DNA of 64,000 nt, from contig JABDFW010000001.1 of NCBI GenBank assembly GCA_013286305.1, positions 78,760 through 142,759 of the forward strand, written 5' to 3'. Both the position numbers and the translations under genes were made by a program. The notes under the pieces are model-generated. The model ran no database searches. It had not been told where the DNA came from and saw nothing but the letters and a program-made list of their open reading frames with translations. Of this stretch, positions 8,544 to 17,163 are shown piece by piece. Numbering within the stretch: the stretch's first letter is position 1; each line of letters starts with the position of its first letter. Source of the DNA: Bacteroidota bacterium. Its GTDB lineage: Bacteria > Bacteroidota > Bacteroidia > Chitinophagales > Chitinophagaceae.

Positions 8544-9584
8544 TTATTCATTTGTAAGTATTACTTTCAATGCCTTTTCACGCGCAGCATGCTGAAAAGT
8601 ATCGTATGCGTTTATAATATCATTAAGTGCAAAGTGGTGCGTGATCAGCTTCGCAGGCTCCAGTTTATTTGAAAGGACTGTTTTCAGCAGCATAGGCGTT
8701 GTTACCGTATCTACAAGGCGTGTGGTAATGGTAATGTTTCTTGACCATAACGTTTCCAAGTGAAGGTCAACAGGCTTTCCATGTACACCTATATTTGCTA
8801 TACGGCCACCAGCCGCTATTACCGATGCACATAACTCAAATGTAGCGGGTACGCCCACGGCTTCAATGGCAACATCTGCGCCCCTGTTTTCAGTAAGGGC
8901 AAACACTTTTTTTACTGCATCTTCTTCCACGCTGTTAATGGTGTGTGTAGCACCAAAAGCCTTTGATGCCTGCAACCTGTTGTTATCCACATCTATCATT
9001 ATCAATGCTGCGGGCGTATAAAATTGTGCGGTAAGCAATGCCGCTAAACCTATAGGCCCTGCGCCCACTATAACCACTGAATCCCCCGGCTTTACCTGGC
9101 CATTTAAAACGCCGCATTCAAAACCGGTGGGCAATATATCACTCAACATTACAACCGCATCGCTGTCGGCATTTTCGGGTATATGGTAAAGGCTGTTATC
9201 TGCAAAAGGTATCCTTACATATTCTGCCTGCGTTCCATCAATCAGGTGGCCCAATATCCATCCCCCTTTTTCGCAGTGGGAATACATTCCTTTTTTGCAA
9301 TAATCACATTTACCGCAGGACGATATGCAGGAAATTAAAACCTTGTCTCCTTTTTTAAAGCTTGTTACAGCAGTGCCTGTTTCTTCAATAACTCCCATCC
9401 CTTCGTGCCCAAGTATCCTTCCATCGGTTACTTCGGGTACATCGCCTTTTAGAATATGCAGGTCTGTCCCGCAGATGGTTGTCTTATATATTTTCACAAT
9501 GGCGTCTGTAGCTTCAAGCAAAACCGGTTTGGGCTTTTCTTCCCACGCTTTGTTTCCGGGCCCGTGATATACCAGGGCTTTCAT
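8544..9584 (-). CDS. Zinc-dependent alcohol dehydrogenase
   Basis: 346 residues from the ATG at 9584 (MKALVYHGPGNKAWEEKPKP). An upstream extension of 27 codons is open but lacks family similarity. Catalytic zinc ligands: Cys of TTICGTDLH, His-Glu of ILGHEGMGVI. Structural zinc: four Cys in CGKCDYCKKGMYSHC. Rossmann motif GAGPIGLAA followed by an acidic residue in MIDVDNN favours NAD(H) over NADP(H). This is a medium-chain ADH of the Tdh/Adh type oxidising secondary or primary alcohols; the natural substrate is not deducible. Single gene, convergent with the SnoaL-like gene. Confidence 0.92.
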   Translation of the reverse strand: MKALVYHGPGNKAWEEKPKPVLLEATDAIVKIYKTTICGTDLHILKGDVPEVTDGRILGHEGMGVIEETGTAVTSFKKGDKVLISCISSCGKCDYCKKGMYSHCEKGGWILGHLIDGTQAEYVRIPFADNSLYHIPENADSDAVVMLSDILPTGFECGVLNGQVKPGDSVVIVGAGPIGLAALLTAQFYTPAALIMIDVDNNRLQASKAFGATHTINSVEEDAVKKVFALTENRGADVAIEAVGVPATFELCASVIAAGGRIANIGVHGKPVDLHLETLWSRNITITTRLVDTVTTPMLLKTVLSNKLEPAKLITHHFALNDIINAYDTFQHAAREKALKVILTNE

Positions 9585-9730
9585 ATTTCTTATTTTAATG
9601 TAGTTAACGATTGAGCTGTAAAGTTGGAAAGAAAAAAATGCTGTATCAATGACCTGCGTCACCAATTATACTGACCTTGGTTAAGTTGGGCTAACAAATT
9701 TGCGCAACGTTAATCCACGCGAATACAGGC

Positions 9731-9766
9731 AAAAAAGAAGCCACGCTTCAAAAGGCGGCTTTTCTT
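9731..9766 (-). terminator. Intrinsic terminator of the 9789-11012 gene
   Basis: Read on the minus strand after the stop: AAGCCGCC, short loop, GCGTGGCTT, then CTTCTTTTTT. Stem of about seven pairs with a clear T-tract. Confidence 0.6.
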
Positions 9767-9788
9767 AAAATGAACAATAAAACTGTTG

Positions 9789-11012
9789 TTATTTTTTACC
9801 CTTGTTGGCGGCTAAAATGTTTATGCCAAAATAAATATCGGCGCTCCACGCGTTGCCGTCAAATGCTGTACCACCGGGGTTTTGATAAGAAAGCCAGCTA
9901 TATTTGCCTGACACGCCTATATAAGTGTATTTTGTAAAAAAGTAATTCATTCTTAGCCCTGCGGTTACGCTGCCGGACGTTAACTGGGTGCTTTTTGCCC
10001 CGCCAAAATCTTTAAGCTGTATATCTTCCGCCGCCGCACCGCCTATTATGCCGGTTTCAAAGTGGGGCGTACTTATTATGTAGCGGGTATATTCAAAGGC
10101 AAAATAATCGCTGTAAAATCTTGTGCCGTTATACAATGTATCATTAGCCACGAAGCCGTATGTGGTGGGAGATTTTATAAAGCGCGAAGCAAAATAAACA
10201 TCATACTCATTCCACCTGTCCCTTAACCCAATCACATTATAGCCAATACTGGCATGGTTGCCCATGTTTTTTAAATTGCCGGTGGGTGCCCAAACACCTG
10301 CCGATACAAGAAAGTTCACAAAAAAACCGGTACGCCTGTCAAATCTATAATTATTAACCACCAGGCTGTCAAAAGCCGGGTAAGTTGCTTTATCGGCAAG
10401 AATAGTGTTGACCGGGTACATTATTTCGCCGGCAAATGTTTTACATAAAAAAGTTTCATTCGGAGTAAGCTGCCTGGTCGCCAAAAGGTCTTTAGCCCAA
10501 TTACGCACAAAGGTCATAAAGTGGTCAGTAAAGCCGTCATAATCATACAGCCCCTTGGTTGTTAAATAACGTGAATATCCGCGCCTGTTCATTTGCCGCA
10601 TAATATGTGCAAAATCTGCGAGTGAGTGCCTAAAACCTGGATCACTATAACGGGCCATATCAAAATGGCCTGTTTCTATCGCAAGTAATGTTTGCACACA
10701 AAATATATGGGGTGCCAGTTCGTACCGCCAGTAACTCCAGAAACCTGCGGATTTTTGCATAACACTATCTAAATATTTTTGCATACCTGCAAAATCTTTT
10801 GCCGCATGAAGCTTTGGCAATACTTTCGCTTCATCCGCAAACAAAGCACCCATGTAAGCAGCCGATGGCCTGTTTGGGTTATAATAAATATATGTTTGGC
10901 GGTAAGGCAACTGGCGTACCAGCAATGCACTGTCAGTTTGTTTTAGTTCTGTTTGCGAAAAGCAGTTTGTGGCCACTAACAGTATGCTAATTAGGGGTAA
11001 AAAGGTTTTCAT
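9789..11012 (-). CDS. Secreted hypothetical protein, possibly beta-rich C-terminus
   Basis: 407 residues with a signal peptide (MKTFLPLISILLVATNCFSQ); the Cys near the cleavage point leaves lipidation possible. The first ~200 residues are helix-rich with many aromatic residues (FWSYWRYELAPHIFCVQTLL). The rest (from about NNYRFDRRTGFFVNFLVSAG) has alternating strands typical of outer-membrane proteins, including TAGLRMNYFFTKYTYIGVSG near the end. I do not recognise a named family. It stands alone with its own terminator and diverges from the DUF3500 gene. Confidence 0.65.
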   Translation of the reverse strand: MKTFLPLISILLVATNCFSQTELKQTDSALLVRQLPYRQTYIYYNPNRPSAAYMGALFADEAKVLPKLHAAKDFAGMQKYLDSVMQKSAGFWSYWRYELAPHIFCVQTLLAIETGHFDMARYSDPGFRHSLADFAHIMRQMNRRGYSRYLTTKGLYDYDGFTDHFMTFVRNWAKDLLATRQLTPNETFLCKTFAGEIMYPVNTILADKATYPAFDSLVVNNYRFDRRTGFFVNFLVSAGVWAPTGNLKNMGNHASIGYNVIGLRDRWNEYDVYFASRFIKSPTTYGFVANDTLYNGTRFYSDYFAFEYTRYIISTPHFETGIIGGAAAEDIQLKDFGGAKSTQLTSGSVTAGLRMNYFFTKYTYIGVSGKYSWLSYQNPGGTAFDGNAWSADIYFGINILAANKGKK

Positions 11013-11191
11013 GCACTAAAAGTAGAACGTTGTTTAAACAGCATGATAAATGGTTAAGTTATAAATTTCTTAAACTGGATAAGATGCCTGAATGATATGT
11101 TAAAGAAGATATAACTGCGATTACTTGTATAATATTTATAAAATATATGGATTGCTTATTATTGTATCCTGTAATACTTAAATCAACAAAC

Positions 11192-12211
11192 ATGAAGCGG
11201 CTGCTTTTAATTTGCATTAGCCTTGTTTTAATAACAAGCGGTAAAACACAAAATATTGTTTCAGCCGCCAATCGTTTTATCGGTACGCTTGATCCAAACC
11301 AAAAATTGCTTGCGCTTTACCCTTTTGATATTGATAACCGGTACGACTTTCATTTTTTCCCCATTGATAACAGAAAGGGCATCACTTTTAACCAACTGAG
11401 CCATGCACAACAACAGGCTGGCATAGCATTAATGAAAACCTGCCTTAGTGATGAAGCGATGAAAAAGATAAATCAAATAATGAAACTGGAGAATGTTTTG
11501 AAGAAGCTTGAAAACAGGCCGCCCAACGATCATTACCGTGATTCGGGCAATTATTATTTTACCATTTACGGCATACCGGCCGACAGTACCATTTGGGGAT
11601 GGCGTTTTGAAGGGCATCATGTTTCTTTTAATTTTTCCACCGATAAAAATGTTTTGGTAGCCGGTACACCCGGTTTTTTGGGTTCTAACCCCGGTATTGT
11701 AACCGATGGCCCTAACAAAGGCGAGCAGGTTTTGAAAGATGAGGCCGATATGGCCTTTGGACTGCTGCATGCATTATCAAAAGAACAACTAAAAACTGCA
11801 CTGATAGATACCACCGCGCCAAAAGAGATTATCACTTTTGTTAGCCGTAAGGCAATGCTGCAGCACCCTGTGGGAATTACCTATGCAAGCATGACCGCAA
11901 AACAACAGGAACAACTTTTGCAATTAGTACGTTTGTATGTAAACCGTTATACGCATCTTTTTGCCGACAAAATGCTTAAAGAAATAGAGCAGGCCGGATT
12001 AAACAATCTTTCCTTTGCATGGGCGGGATTTACTGAACCGGTTTTTGGCAAACCACATTACTACCGCATACAGGGCCCGACAATAATTATTGAATACGAT
12101 AATACGCAGAACAACGCCAACCACGTGCACACCGTAGTGCGCGATCTGCTGCACGATTTTGGCGGCGACCCGTTGCTGCAACATTACAAGGAAAGCCATA
12201 GCACCAATTAA
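11192..12211 (+). CDS. DUF3500 family secreted protein
   Basis: 339 residues from the ATG at 11192 (MKRLLLICISLVLITSGKTQ), which begins a clean signal peptide; an in-frame ATG 45 bases upstream is less likely. DUF3500 features: FNQLSHAQQQAGIALMKTCL, YYFTIYGIPADSTIWGWRFE, GHHVSFNFS, then FLGSNPGIVTDGPNKGEQVL and, near the end, the Trp-Ala-Gly segment and DLLHDFGGDPLLQHY. Members occur in Bacteroidota, Planctomycetes and fungi; the function is unknown. Single gene. Confidence 0.87.
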   Translation: MKRLLLICISLVLITSGKTQNIVSAANRFIGTLDPNQKLLALYPFDIDNRYDFHFFPIDNRKGITFNQLSHAQQQAGIALMKTCLSDEAMKKINQIMKLENVLKKLENRPPNDHYRDSGNYYFTIYGIPADSTIWGWRFEGHHVSFNFSTDKNVLVAGTPGFLGSNPGIVTDGPNKGEQVLKDEADMAFGLLHALSKEQLKTALIDTTAPKEIITFVSRKAMLQHPVGITYASMTAKQQEQLLQLVRLYVNRYTHLFADKMLKEIEQAGLNNLSFAWAGFTEPVFGKPHYYRIQGPTIIIEYDNTQNNANHVHTVVRDLLHDFGGDPLLQHYKESHSTN

Positions 12212-12621
12212 ACTCAAAATTTTGAATTTATTAATCAATTCTTTTAATTTATAACGTATTGATAAGCTGATCAAAACGGTAGTTTAGGCTACAAAAAAAC
12301 TAATTACGCCACCGTGGCCAAAATAAAAACGACTACGAATATGCAGTATCACGCAACCTGATAAAAAGTAAAACAAAATGCAGTTACACAGGGGGAGGCG
12401 AGGGCATCGGCAATCGTGCTGTGCGTTTCGATTGCCCTTGAACTTTTTGTTACTTTTTGGTTCAAGCCAAAAAGTAAATGAATAAAACTGGAGTTGATAA
12501 AGTTGACAGGTGCTTTATCGCAAAAAATATTTTCGTTAACTAATACTGGTGAATAATATCTTTCCTGCACAAAAAATAAATCCCTAATTTTCTCCCTCAT
12601 TAACAACCAAAACATCCTGCT
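12212..12621. other. Intergenic region with two hairpins
   Basis: 410 bp with no convincing gene. Hairpin 1: GGCAATCG (12409-12416) with CGATTGCC (12429-12436). Hairpin 2 (12450-12477) is listed separately. The segment just before the Dcu gene is AT-rich and must hold its promoter, but no exact -7 box is evident. Confidence 0.5.
12450..12477. repeat. TTACTTTTTGG-type hairpin, copy 1
   Basis: Perfect 11-bp inverted repeat TTACTTTTTGG / CCAAAAAGTAA with a TTCAAG loop. A second member, with one more base pair and the related loop GTCAAG, is at 30868-30897. Confidence 0.75.
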
Positions 12622-13971
12622 ATGATATTTATCCAGTTAATTATTTTGTTGGGTGCAATACTCATCGGTGTCCGGATGAAGGGGATAGGCCTGGGTGTTA
12701 TGGGTATGATGGGCCTGTTAATATTTATACTCGTATTTGGCATGCGGCCTACCGAGCCACCGCTTGATGTAATGCTTATCATCATGGCAATAGTTACAAC
12801 CGGCGCGGCATTACAGGCAGCGGGCGGAATGGATTACTTAGTTGGTGTTGCAGAACGCATCATCCGCAGCAACCCCTCACGCATTACTTTTTATGCGCCC
12901 TTCACTGTTTATTTCCTTTGCCTGTTTGCAGGCACATCACATATCGTGTATTCAGTGCTGCCAATTATTGCCGAGGTATCAGCAAAAAAAAGAATAAGGC
13001 CCGAAAGGCCCATCAGTATCTCTATCATCGCTTCACATATCGCGCTTACCGGCAGCCCTATGAGCGCTGCAACGGTTGCATTAGCGGCTATAATGGGTTA
13101 TGCAGGCGCTGCAGCCGATATTATGAAAATATGCATCCCTGCATGTATGATAGGTGTGCTCGCCGGCGCTATTTCTGTTTGGAAAATGGGCAAAGAATTG
13201 CATGATGACCCTGAATTTTTAGAGAAAATGAAAGACCCGCATTTTGCAGCCTCGGTTGATGCAAGCGAAGCAGGTATAAAAACATCATCAAAACCGGGTG
13301 CAAAAACATCGGTGATCATTTTTGGAATCACTATTTTGCTGGTAGTTATGTTTGGCGCATTTCCATCACTTATACCTCATCTTGCCAAGGGTGCTGGCAA
13401 CGTTATTATAAATGCCGACGGTACTTTAAAAATGGCAACATTAATTATTTTGCTTACACTTTCCGCTTCCGGCTTGATCATCATCATTACCAAAACCAGT
13501 GCTGTTGAGGTAACTAAATCCAGCCTCTTCACAGCTATGGGCACAGCAGTTATTTCTGTTTTTGGGGTGGTATGGATGAGCTCTACTTTTATTGACAACA
13601 ACAACGCCGTTATAAAGCAGGTATTTGGTGGCATCACAAGCCAATACCCGTGGACATTTGCCATTGCTATTTTTATTGTAGGTGCATTTATTTTCAGCCA
13701 GGCAGGTACTACCAGAACCATGATGCCGCTTGCCATAACCCTTGGCATTGCTAACCCTGCATTAATAGCCATGTTCCCTGCGGTGAACAGTGACTTTGTA
13801 CTGCCCGGCTATCCAACTTTACAGGCAGGTGTTAACTATGACAGAACAGGCACTACTAAAATAGGCAAATACATTTTAAACCATAGCTTTTTACGGCCTG
13901 GCGTAATAGCGGTTACCGTTGCAATAGCGGTCGGGTTCCTGCTGGAACAATTTATACCGTTACGCCATTAA
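12622..13971 (+). CDS. Anaerobic C4-dicarboxylate transporter, DcuA/DcuB family
   Basis: 449 residues, almost wholly hydrophobic with about 10-12 membrane segments. The N-terminus (LIILLGAILIGVRMKGIGLG) and PLDVMLIIMAIVTTGAALQA, then GGMDYLV, FAGTSHIVYSVLPIIAEVS and ITLTGSPMSAATVA-type segments match Dcu carriers, which exchange fumarate, malate, aspartate and succinate across the inner membrane, usually during fumarate respiration. Length is that of the family. Which Dcu subtype is unclear. The next gene starts 59 bp downstream and may be co-transcribed. Confidence 0.9.
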   Translation: MIFIQLIILLGAILIGVRMKGIGLGVMGMMGLLIFILVFGMRPTEPPLDVMLIIMAIVTTGAALQAAGGMDYLVGVAERIIRSNPSRITFYAPFTVYFLCLFAGTSHIVYSVLPIIAEVSAKKRIRPERPISISIIASHIALTGSPMSAATVALAAIMGYAGAAADIMKICIPACMIGVLAGAISVWKMGKELHDDPEFLEKMKDPHFAASVDASEAGIKTSSKPGAKTSVIIFGITILLVVMFGAFPSLIPHLAKGAGNVIINADGTLKMATLIILLTLSASGLIIIITKTSAVEVTKSSLFTAMGTAVISVFGVVWMSSTFIDNNNAVIKQVFGGITSQYPWTFAIAIFIVGAFIFSQAGTTRTMMPLAITLGIANPALIAMFPAVNSDFVLPGYPTLQAGVNYDRTGTTKIGKYILNHSFLRPGVIAVTVAIAVGFLLEQFIPLRH

Positions 13972-14030
13972 ATAAACAACCAGGTAAGACAAATTCAATC
14001 ATACCCCCTTACAAAAAATATTAAAATTAT

Positions 14031-14642
14031 ATGGATAAAATTTCGCAATTCTGGAACTGGTTTGCAGCTAATAATAAGGCATATACATTTTTAGAGGATG
14101 TTGATGAAGAGATGAAAGAAAGCTTGCTGAATGGTCTTGTTGAACAATTACACGAGTATTGCGAAAATTTATATTTTGAAATAGGCGGCATGCCGGGAGA
14201 AGACGTCGAGTTGATTATTACAGCCGAAGGGGACACTGACTATTTTGATAAAGTGGAAGAATTAATTAGCAATGCGCCATCTATATCTGGTTGGCAATTG
14301 ATAGCATTTAAACCAGCCATGCCTGATGATTTTGTGAGCAGTTGGGATGATCTTGAATTGAATACGGAAGACATGTGGTTTCGGCCCATTAAAAATAATA
14401 GTACCACTAAGCTTGAGATAACAATATATCTAAAGAATTATGACTTAATAAAGGACAATGAAATACTTGATCCGCTAATATTTAAAATGCTGGATACAAT
14501 TCTTGGTGAAAAATCATTTGCAAAGGATATTGGATCTGTTGATTTTGATCTGCAACCTGATGAACCGGGAGAAAATGGGCTTTATCCTATAATTCAACTG
14601 CCTGAATATATAAAGAAATACAAAAGCCAGTTACGCCATTAA
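14031..14642 (+). CDS. Conserved hypothetical protein
   Basis: 203 residues, soluble and acidic. Begins MDKISQFWNWFAANNKAYTF with an alternating helix/strand pattern: LHEYCENLYFEIGG, ELIITAEGDTDYFDKVEEL, GWQLIAFKPA. The N-terminal half looks like a single conserved alpha/beta domain; the C-terminal half (from about TKLEITIYLKNYDLI) looks like a second one. I cannot name the family and see no catalytic signature. It lies between the Dcu gene and an AlkA-like gene only 8 bp downstream, suggesting an operon. Confidence 0.7.
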   Translation: MDKISQFWNWFAANNKAYTFLEDVDEEMKESLLNGLVEQLHEYCENLYFEIGGMPGEDVELIITAEGDTDYFDKVEELISNAPSISGWQLIAFKPAMPDDFVSSWDDLELNTEDMWFRPIKNNSTTKLEITIYLKNYDLIKDNEILDPLIFKMLDTILGEKSFAKDIGSVDFDLQPDEPGENGLYPIIQLPEYIKKYKSQLRH

Positions 14643-14650
14643 AGGATTGT

Positions 14651-15283
14651 ATGATGCTAACTTTTGATGAGACCAATTTTCATTCATTCTGCGATAAAGT
14701 TGCCGCAAAGGACAAACATCTACGACAGGTAATTGATGCGCACGGTTACCCGCCGTTCTGGAGCCGTACCCCCAGTTTTGCCACCCTTATCAATATCATT
14801 TTAGAACAACAGGTTTCGCTTGCTTCTGCTAAGGCGGCTTTTTTAAAATTGCAGGAGAAAATCGGGCATATTCTGCCTGAAAAAATATTGTCACTAACGG
14901 ATGAAGAAATGAAAGCTTGCTACTTCAGCAGGCAGAAGATAATATATGCAAGACACCTGGCCTCTGCGATAATAAATGGCGAATTAGTTGTGGAAAGCCT
15001 TTCTGAAATGGACAATGATGATATAAGAACAACACTTAAAAAACTTAAAGGCATTGGCGACTGGACGGTAGATGTATTCCTGATGATGGTTCTTCACCGG
15101 GCAGATATTTTCGCACCGGGCGATATTGCCCTGCTTACAAGTATTAAAGAAATAAAAAACCTGCCTGCGGACACCCCGAAAGACAAGCTGCTGCAAATAG
15201 CCGCAAAATGGAAACCTTACCGCACCATAGCCGCTTACCTTTTATGGCATGCTTATATTAAAAAGAGAAATCTAAAGTTTTAG
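14651..15283 (+). CDS. DNA-3-methyladenine glycosylase, HhH-GPD (AlkA-like)
   Basis: 210 residues. The helix-hairpin-helix is LKKLKGIGDWTVDVFLMMVL and is followed by FAPGDIALLTSIKEI, with the catalytic Asp in GDIAL. The upstream LINIILEQQVSLASAKAAF segment is also typical of the family. These enzymes excise alkylated purines to start base-excision repair. It lacks the N-terminal TBP-like domain of E. coli AlkA, so it is the short form. Start: the first of two adjacent Met codons; the second is equally possible. A composite repeat follows downstream. Confidence 0.88.
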   Translation: MMLTFDETNFHSFCDKVAAKDKHLRQVIDAHGYPPFWSRTPSFATLINIILEQQVSLASAKAAFLKLQEKIGHILPEKILSLTDEEMKACYFSRQKIIYARHLASAIINGELVVESLSEMDNDDIRTTLKKLKGIGDWTVDVFLMMVLHRADIFAPGDIALLTSIKEIKNLPADTPKDKLLQIAAKWKPYRTIAAYLLWHAYIKKRNLKF

Positions 15284-15302
15284 AAAGCTTGCTGAATTAA
15301 TG

Positions 15303-15460
15303 TGGGCTAAAGCCCATAAAGAGTATATATTATCTTTATCCCTGCCCTAAAGGTGCAGGGCAATTAATAACATGTTATATTGATATTGGGAGATGATGAA
15401 TTGCCCCGTCCTTCAGGACGGGGATAACAATTCCAGCATTCAGTTAAGGGCTTTAGCCCA
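15303..15460. repeat. Composite palindromic repeat element
   Basis: Bounded by inverted copies: TGGGCTAAAGCCCA (15303-15316) and GGGCTTTAGCCCA (15448-15460), each itself palindromic. Inside are CCCTGC...GCAGGG (15340-15360) and a perfect hairpin CCCCGTCC-TTCA-GGACGGGG (15404-15423), each next to a GGCAATT or AATTGCC word. It lies between convergent genes and has no coding potential. Confidence 0.75.
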
Positions 15461-15542
15461 ATACAAGAACGTGGTTAAAGCCGAAGGTTCGCTTTGTTAA
15501 TTTATCCAGCTTTAAAGGCAAGGGCAATTGAAAAAGTAACCC

Positions 15543-16298
15543 TTATATATTTAATCCGCCGCAGGCGCTTATCACCTGCCCTGTAATATAACTGCTCATA
15601 CCGCTTGCTAAAAACAGCGCGGTATCTGCAATTTCTTCTGCTCCCCCGAAGCGCCCTAATGGAATTTTCTTTAAAAAATCTTCCCCTGCACTGCCTTCTT
15701 TTAAATAATGTGTCATATCAGTTTCCACAAAGCCCGGTGCAATGGCATTGCAACGAATATTCCTGCTGCCCAGCTCTTTTGCTACCGATTTTGTAAAACC
15801 AATGATACCTGCCTTACTGGCTGCATAGCTCGACTGGCCTGCATTGCCGCCAATACCCACTATTGAGCTCATATTTATGATACTGCCTGCTTTGGCCTTC
15901 ATCATTGGGCGTATAACCTGTTTCGTCATATTAAAAACGCTTTTCAGGTTGGTGGTCATTACATCATCCCATTGTTCTGCGGTAAGGCGCAGCAACAAAT
16001 TATCTTTGCTTATACCGGCGTTATTTACACATACATCCACTGTACCAAACTCTTTCAGCACATCACTCACAAAACTTTCGCATTGCGCAAAATCGCCCGC
16101 ATTGCTCTTGTAGGCTTTTGCTTTAACTCCCATTGCCTGCATCTGTGCTTCAAGGGCGCTTGCTTTTTCTGCACTGCTGTCGCTAACATACGTAAATGCA
16201 ACATGGCTGCCATGTTCCGCCAGTTTCAGCGCAATTGCAGCGCCAATACCACGTGCGGCACCGGTAACAATAGAAACTTTTCCTTCCAATAATTTCAT
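15543..16298 (-). CDS. fabG: 3-oxoacyl-[acyl-carrier-protein] reductase
   Basis: 251 residues, a classical short-chain dehydrogenase. Cofactor motif VTGAARGIGAAIA near residue 11, NNAGIS near 92, catalytic Ser in INMSSIVG, Tyr-x3-Lys in SSYAASKAG, and FVETDMT after the core. Overall similarity to FabG (reduction of 3-oxoacyl-ACP in fatty-acid elongation, NADPH-dependent) is strong, but it stands outside a fab cluster, so a related reductase role cannot be excluded. An exact -7 box lies upstream. Confidence 0.88.
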   Translation of the reverse strand: MKLLEGKVSIVTGAARGIGAAIALKLAEHGSHVAFTYVSDSSAEKASALEAQMQAMGVKAKAYKSNAGDFAQCESFVSDVLKEFGTVDVCVNNAGISKDNLLLRLTAEQWDDVMTTNLKSVFNMTKQVIRPMMKAKAGSIINMSSIVGIGGNAGQSSYAASKAGIIGFTKSVAKELGSRNIRCNAIAPGFVETDMTHYLKEGSAGEDFLKKIPLGRFGGAEEIADTALFLASGMSSYITGQVISACGGLNI

Positions 16299-16318
16299 GA
16301 TGTTGGTTATTGAGTGAG

Positions 16319-16326
16319 CAAATGTA
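16319..16326 (-). promoter_or_regulatory. -7 box upstream of fabG
   Basis: Minus strand reads TACATTTG (TAnnTTTG consensus) about 20 bases before the fabG ATG. No clear -33 element. Confidence 0.5.
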
Positions 16327-16359
16327 TAAAAATTGAACTTCCTGCTTGATGAATATTTC

Positions 16360-16805
16360 TGATTTTGGGATATTCAGATATTGGGATTGTATGGCGAATG
16401 CTTTTAATAAAAAAATCACAAGATACCTCAATCACAAAATCAGCAATCATTAAATCAATATTTCTGATTTGGGGATTTTGAGATATTGGGATTGTATGGC
16501 GAATGCTTTTAATAAAAAAATCACAAGATACCTCAATCACAAAATCAGCAATCATTTAACCGGTATTGCTGATTTGGGGATTTTGAGATATTGGGATTGT
16601 ATGGCGAATGCTTTTAATAAAAAAATCACAAGATACCTCAATCACAAAATCAGCAATCATTTAACCGGTATTGCTGATTTGGGGATTTTGAGATATTGGG
16701 ATTGTATGGCGAATGCTTTTAATAAAAAAATCACAAGATACCTCAATCACAAAATCAGCAATCATTAAATCAATATTTCTGATTTAGGGATTTTGAGATA
16801 TTGGC
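16360..16805. repeat. Tandem repeat, 105-bp period, four full copies
   Basis: The word TTGGGATTGTATGG starts at 16381, 16486, 16591 and 16696, exactly 105 bases apart, and a truncated fifth copy starts at 16801. About 70 bases of each unit are essentially identical. The ~35-base linker has two versions: the outer copies carry TTAAATCAATATTTC, the two inner ones TTAACCGGTATTGC. In inner copies AAATCAGCAAT (e.g. 16542-16552) pairs perfectly with ATTGCTGATTT (16565-16575); in outer copies there is one mismatch. Because 105 is a multiple of three, artificial open frames run through it on both strands. Confidence 0.92.
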
Positions 16806-16928
16806 ATCTATTCCAATCTTTCAAAAAAATTCAAAAGAAAAAAATAAACACGGGCGGGGTTAATAAGTTTTTATAAATTAATGTGAGTTCGGGATTAGTA
16901 GTCATATTCTTTAGTTCCAGAGGAACCT

Positions 16929-17037
16929 AAATATTGGTAGAAAAAAATCCAACCAAATAACAGCATGCCGGAGGTATGCAATATTGTGTACCTCCGGCAC
17001 ACTTTATATCTGACATTATTCGTCGTTACCAATATTT
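16929..17037. repeat. Palindromic repeat element with inverted ends
   Basis: Inverted ends AAATATTGGTA (16929-16939) and TACCAATATTT (17027-17037). Inside is an 11-bp hairpin TGCCGGAGGTA / TACCTCCGGCA (16966-16999). The outer flanks carry short palindromes GTTCC-AGA-GGAAC and TGTCC...GGACA. The same plan is seen at 25981-26085. The rest of the 16806-17163 gap holds nothing recognisable. Confidence 0.65.
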
Positions 17038-17163
17038 TGTCCTTAACAGGACAAGATCTTTTTCTTATCCCGAACCCATGTGAAGTATTTAATGATGCCT
17101 GATCAAAGAATGTCCTCAATCACTCAAAGTATTTTGCAATATTTGTTGAAGACCGGTGAAATT

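Noticed and set aside
11000..13971. Polysaccharide-utilisation or biosynthetic cluster
   Set aside because: Fucosidase, glycosidase, GH3, SnoaL-like and acyltransferase genes are scattered single genes without SusC/SusD, sigma/anti-sigma or assembly-line enzymes.
16469..16768. A 99-codon plus-strand frame and matching minus-strand frame of repeated peptides
   Set aside because: They are produced by the 105-bp tandem repeat, whose length is a multiple of three; both strands are open equally and no start or family signal is present.
16360..16805. CRISPR array
   Set aside because: Units are 105 bp with nearly identical linkers; there are no unique spacers of regular length and no cas genes.
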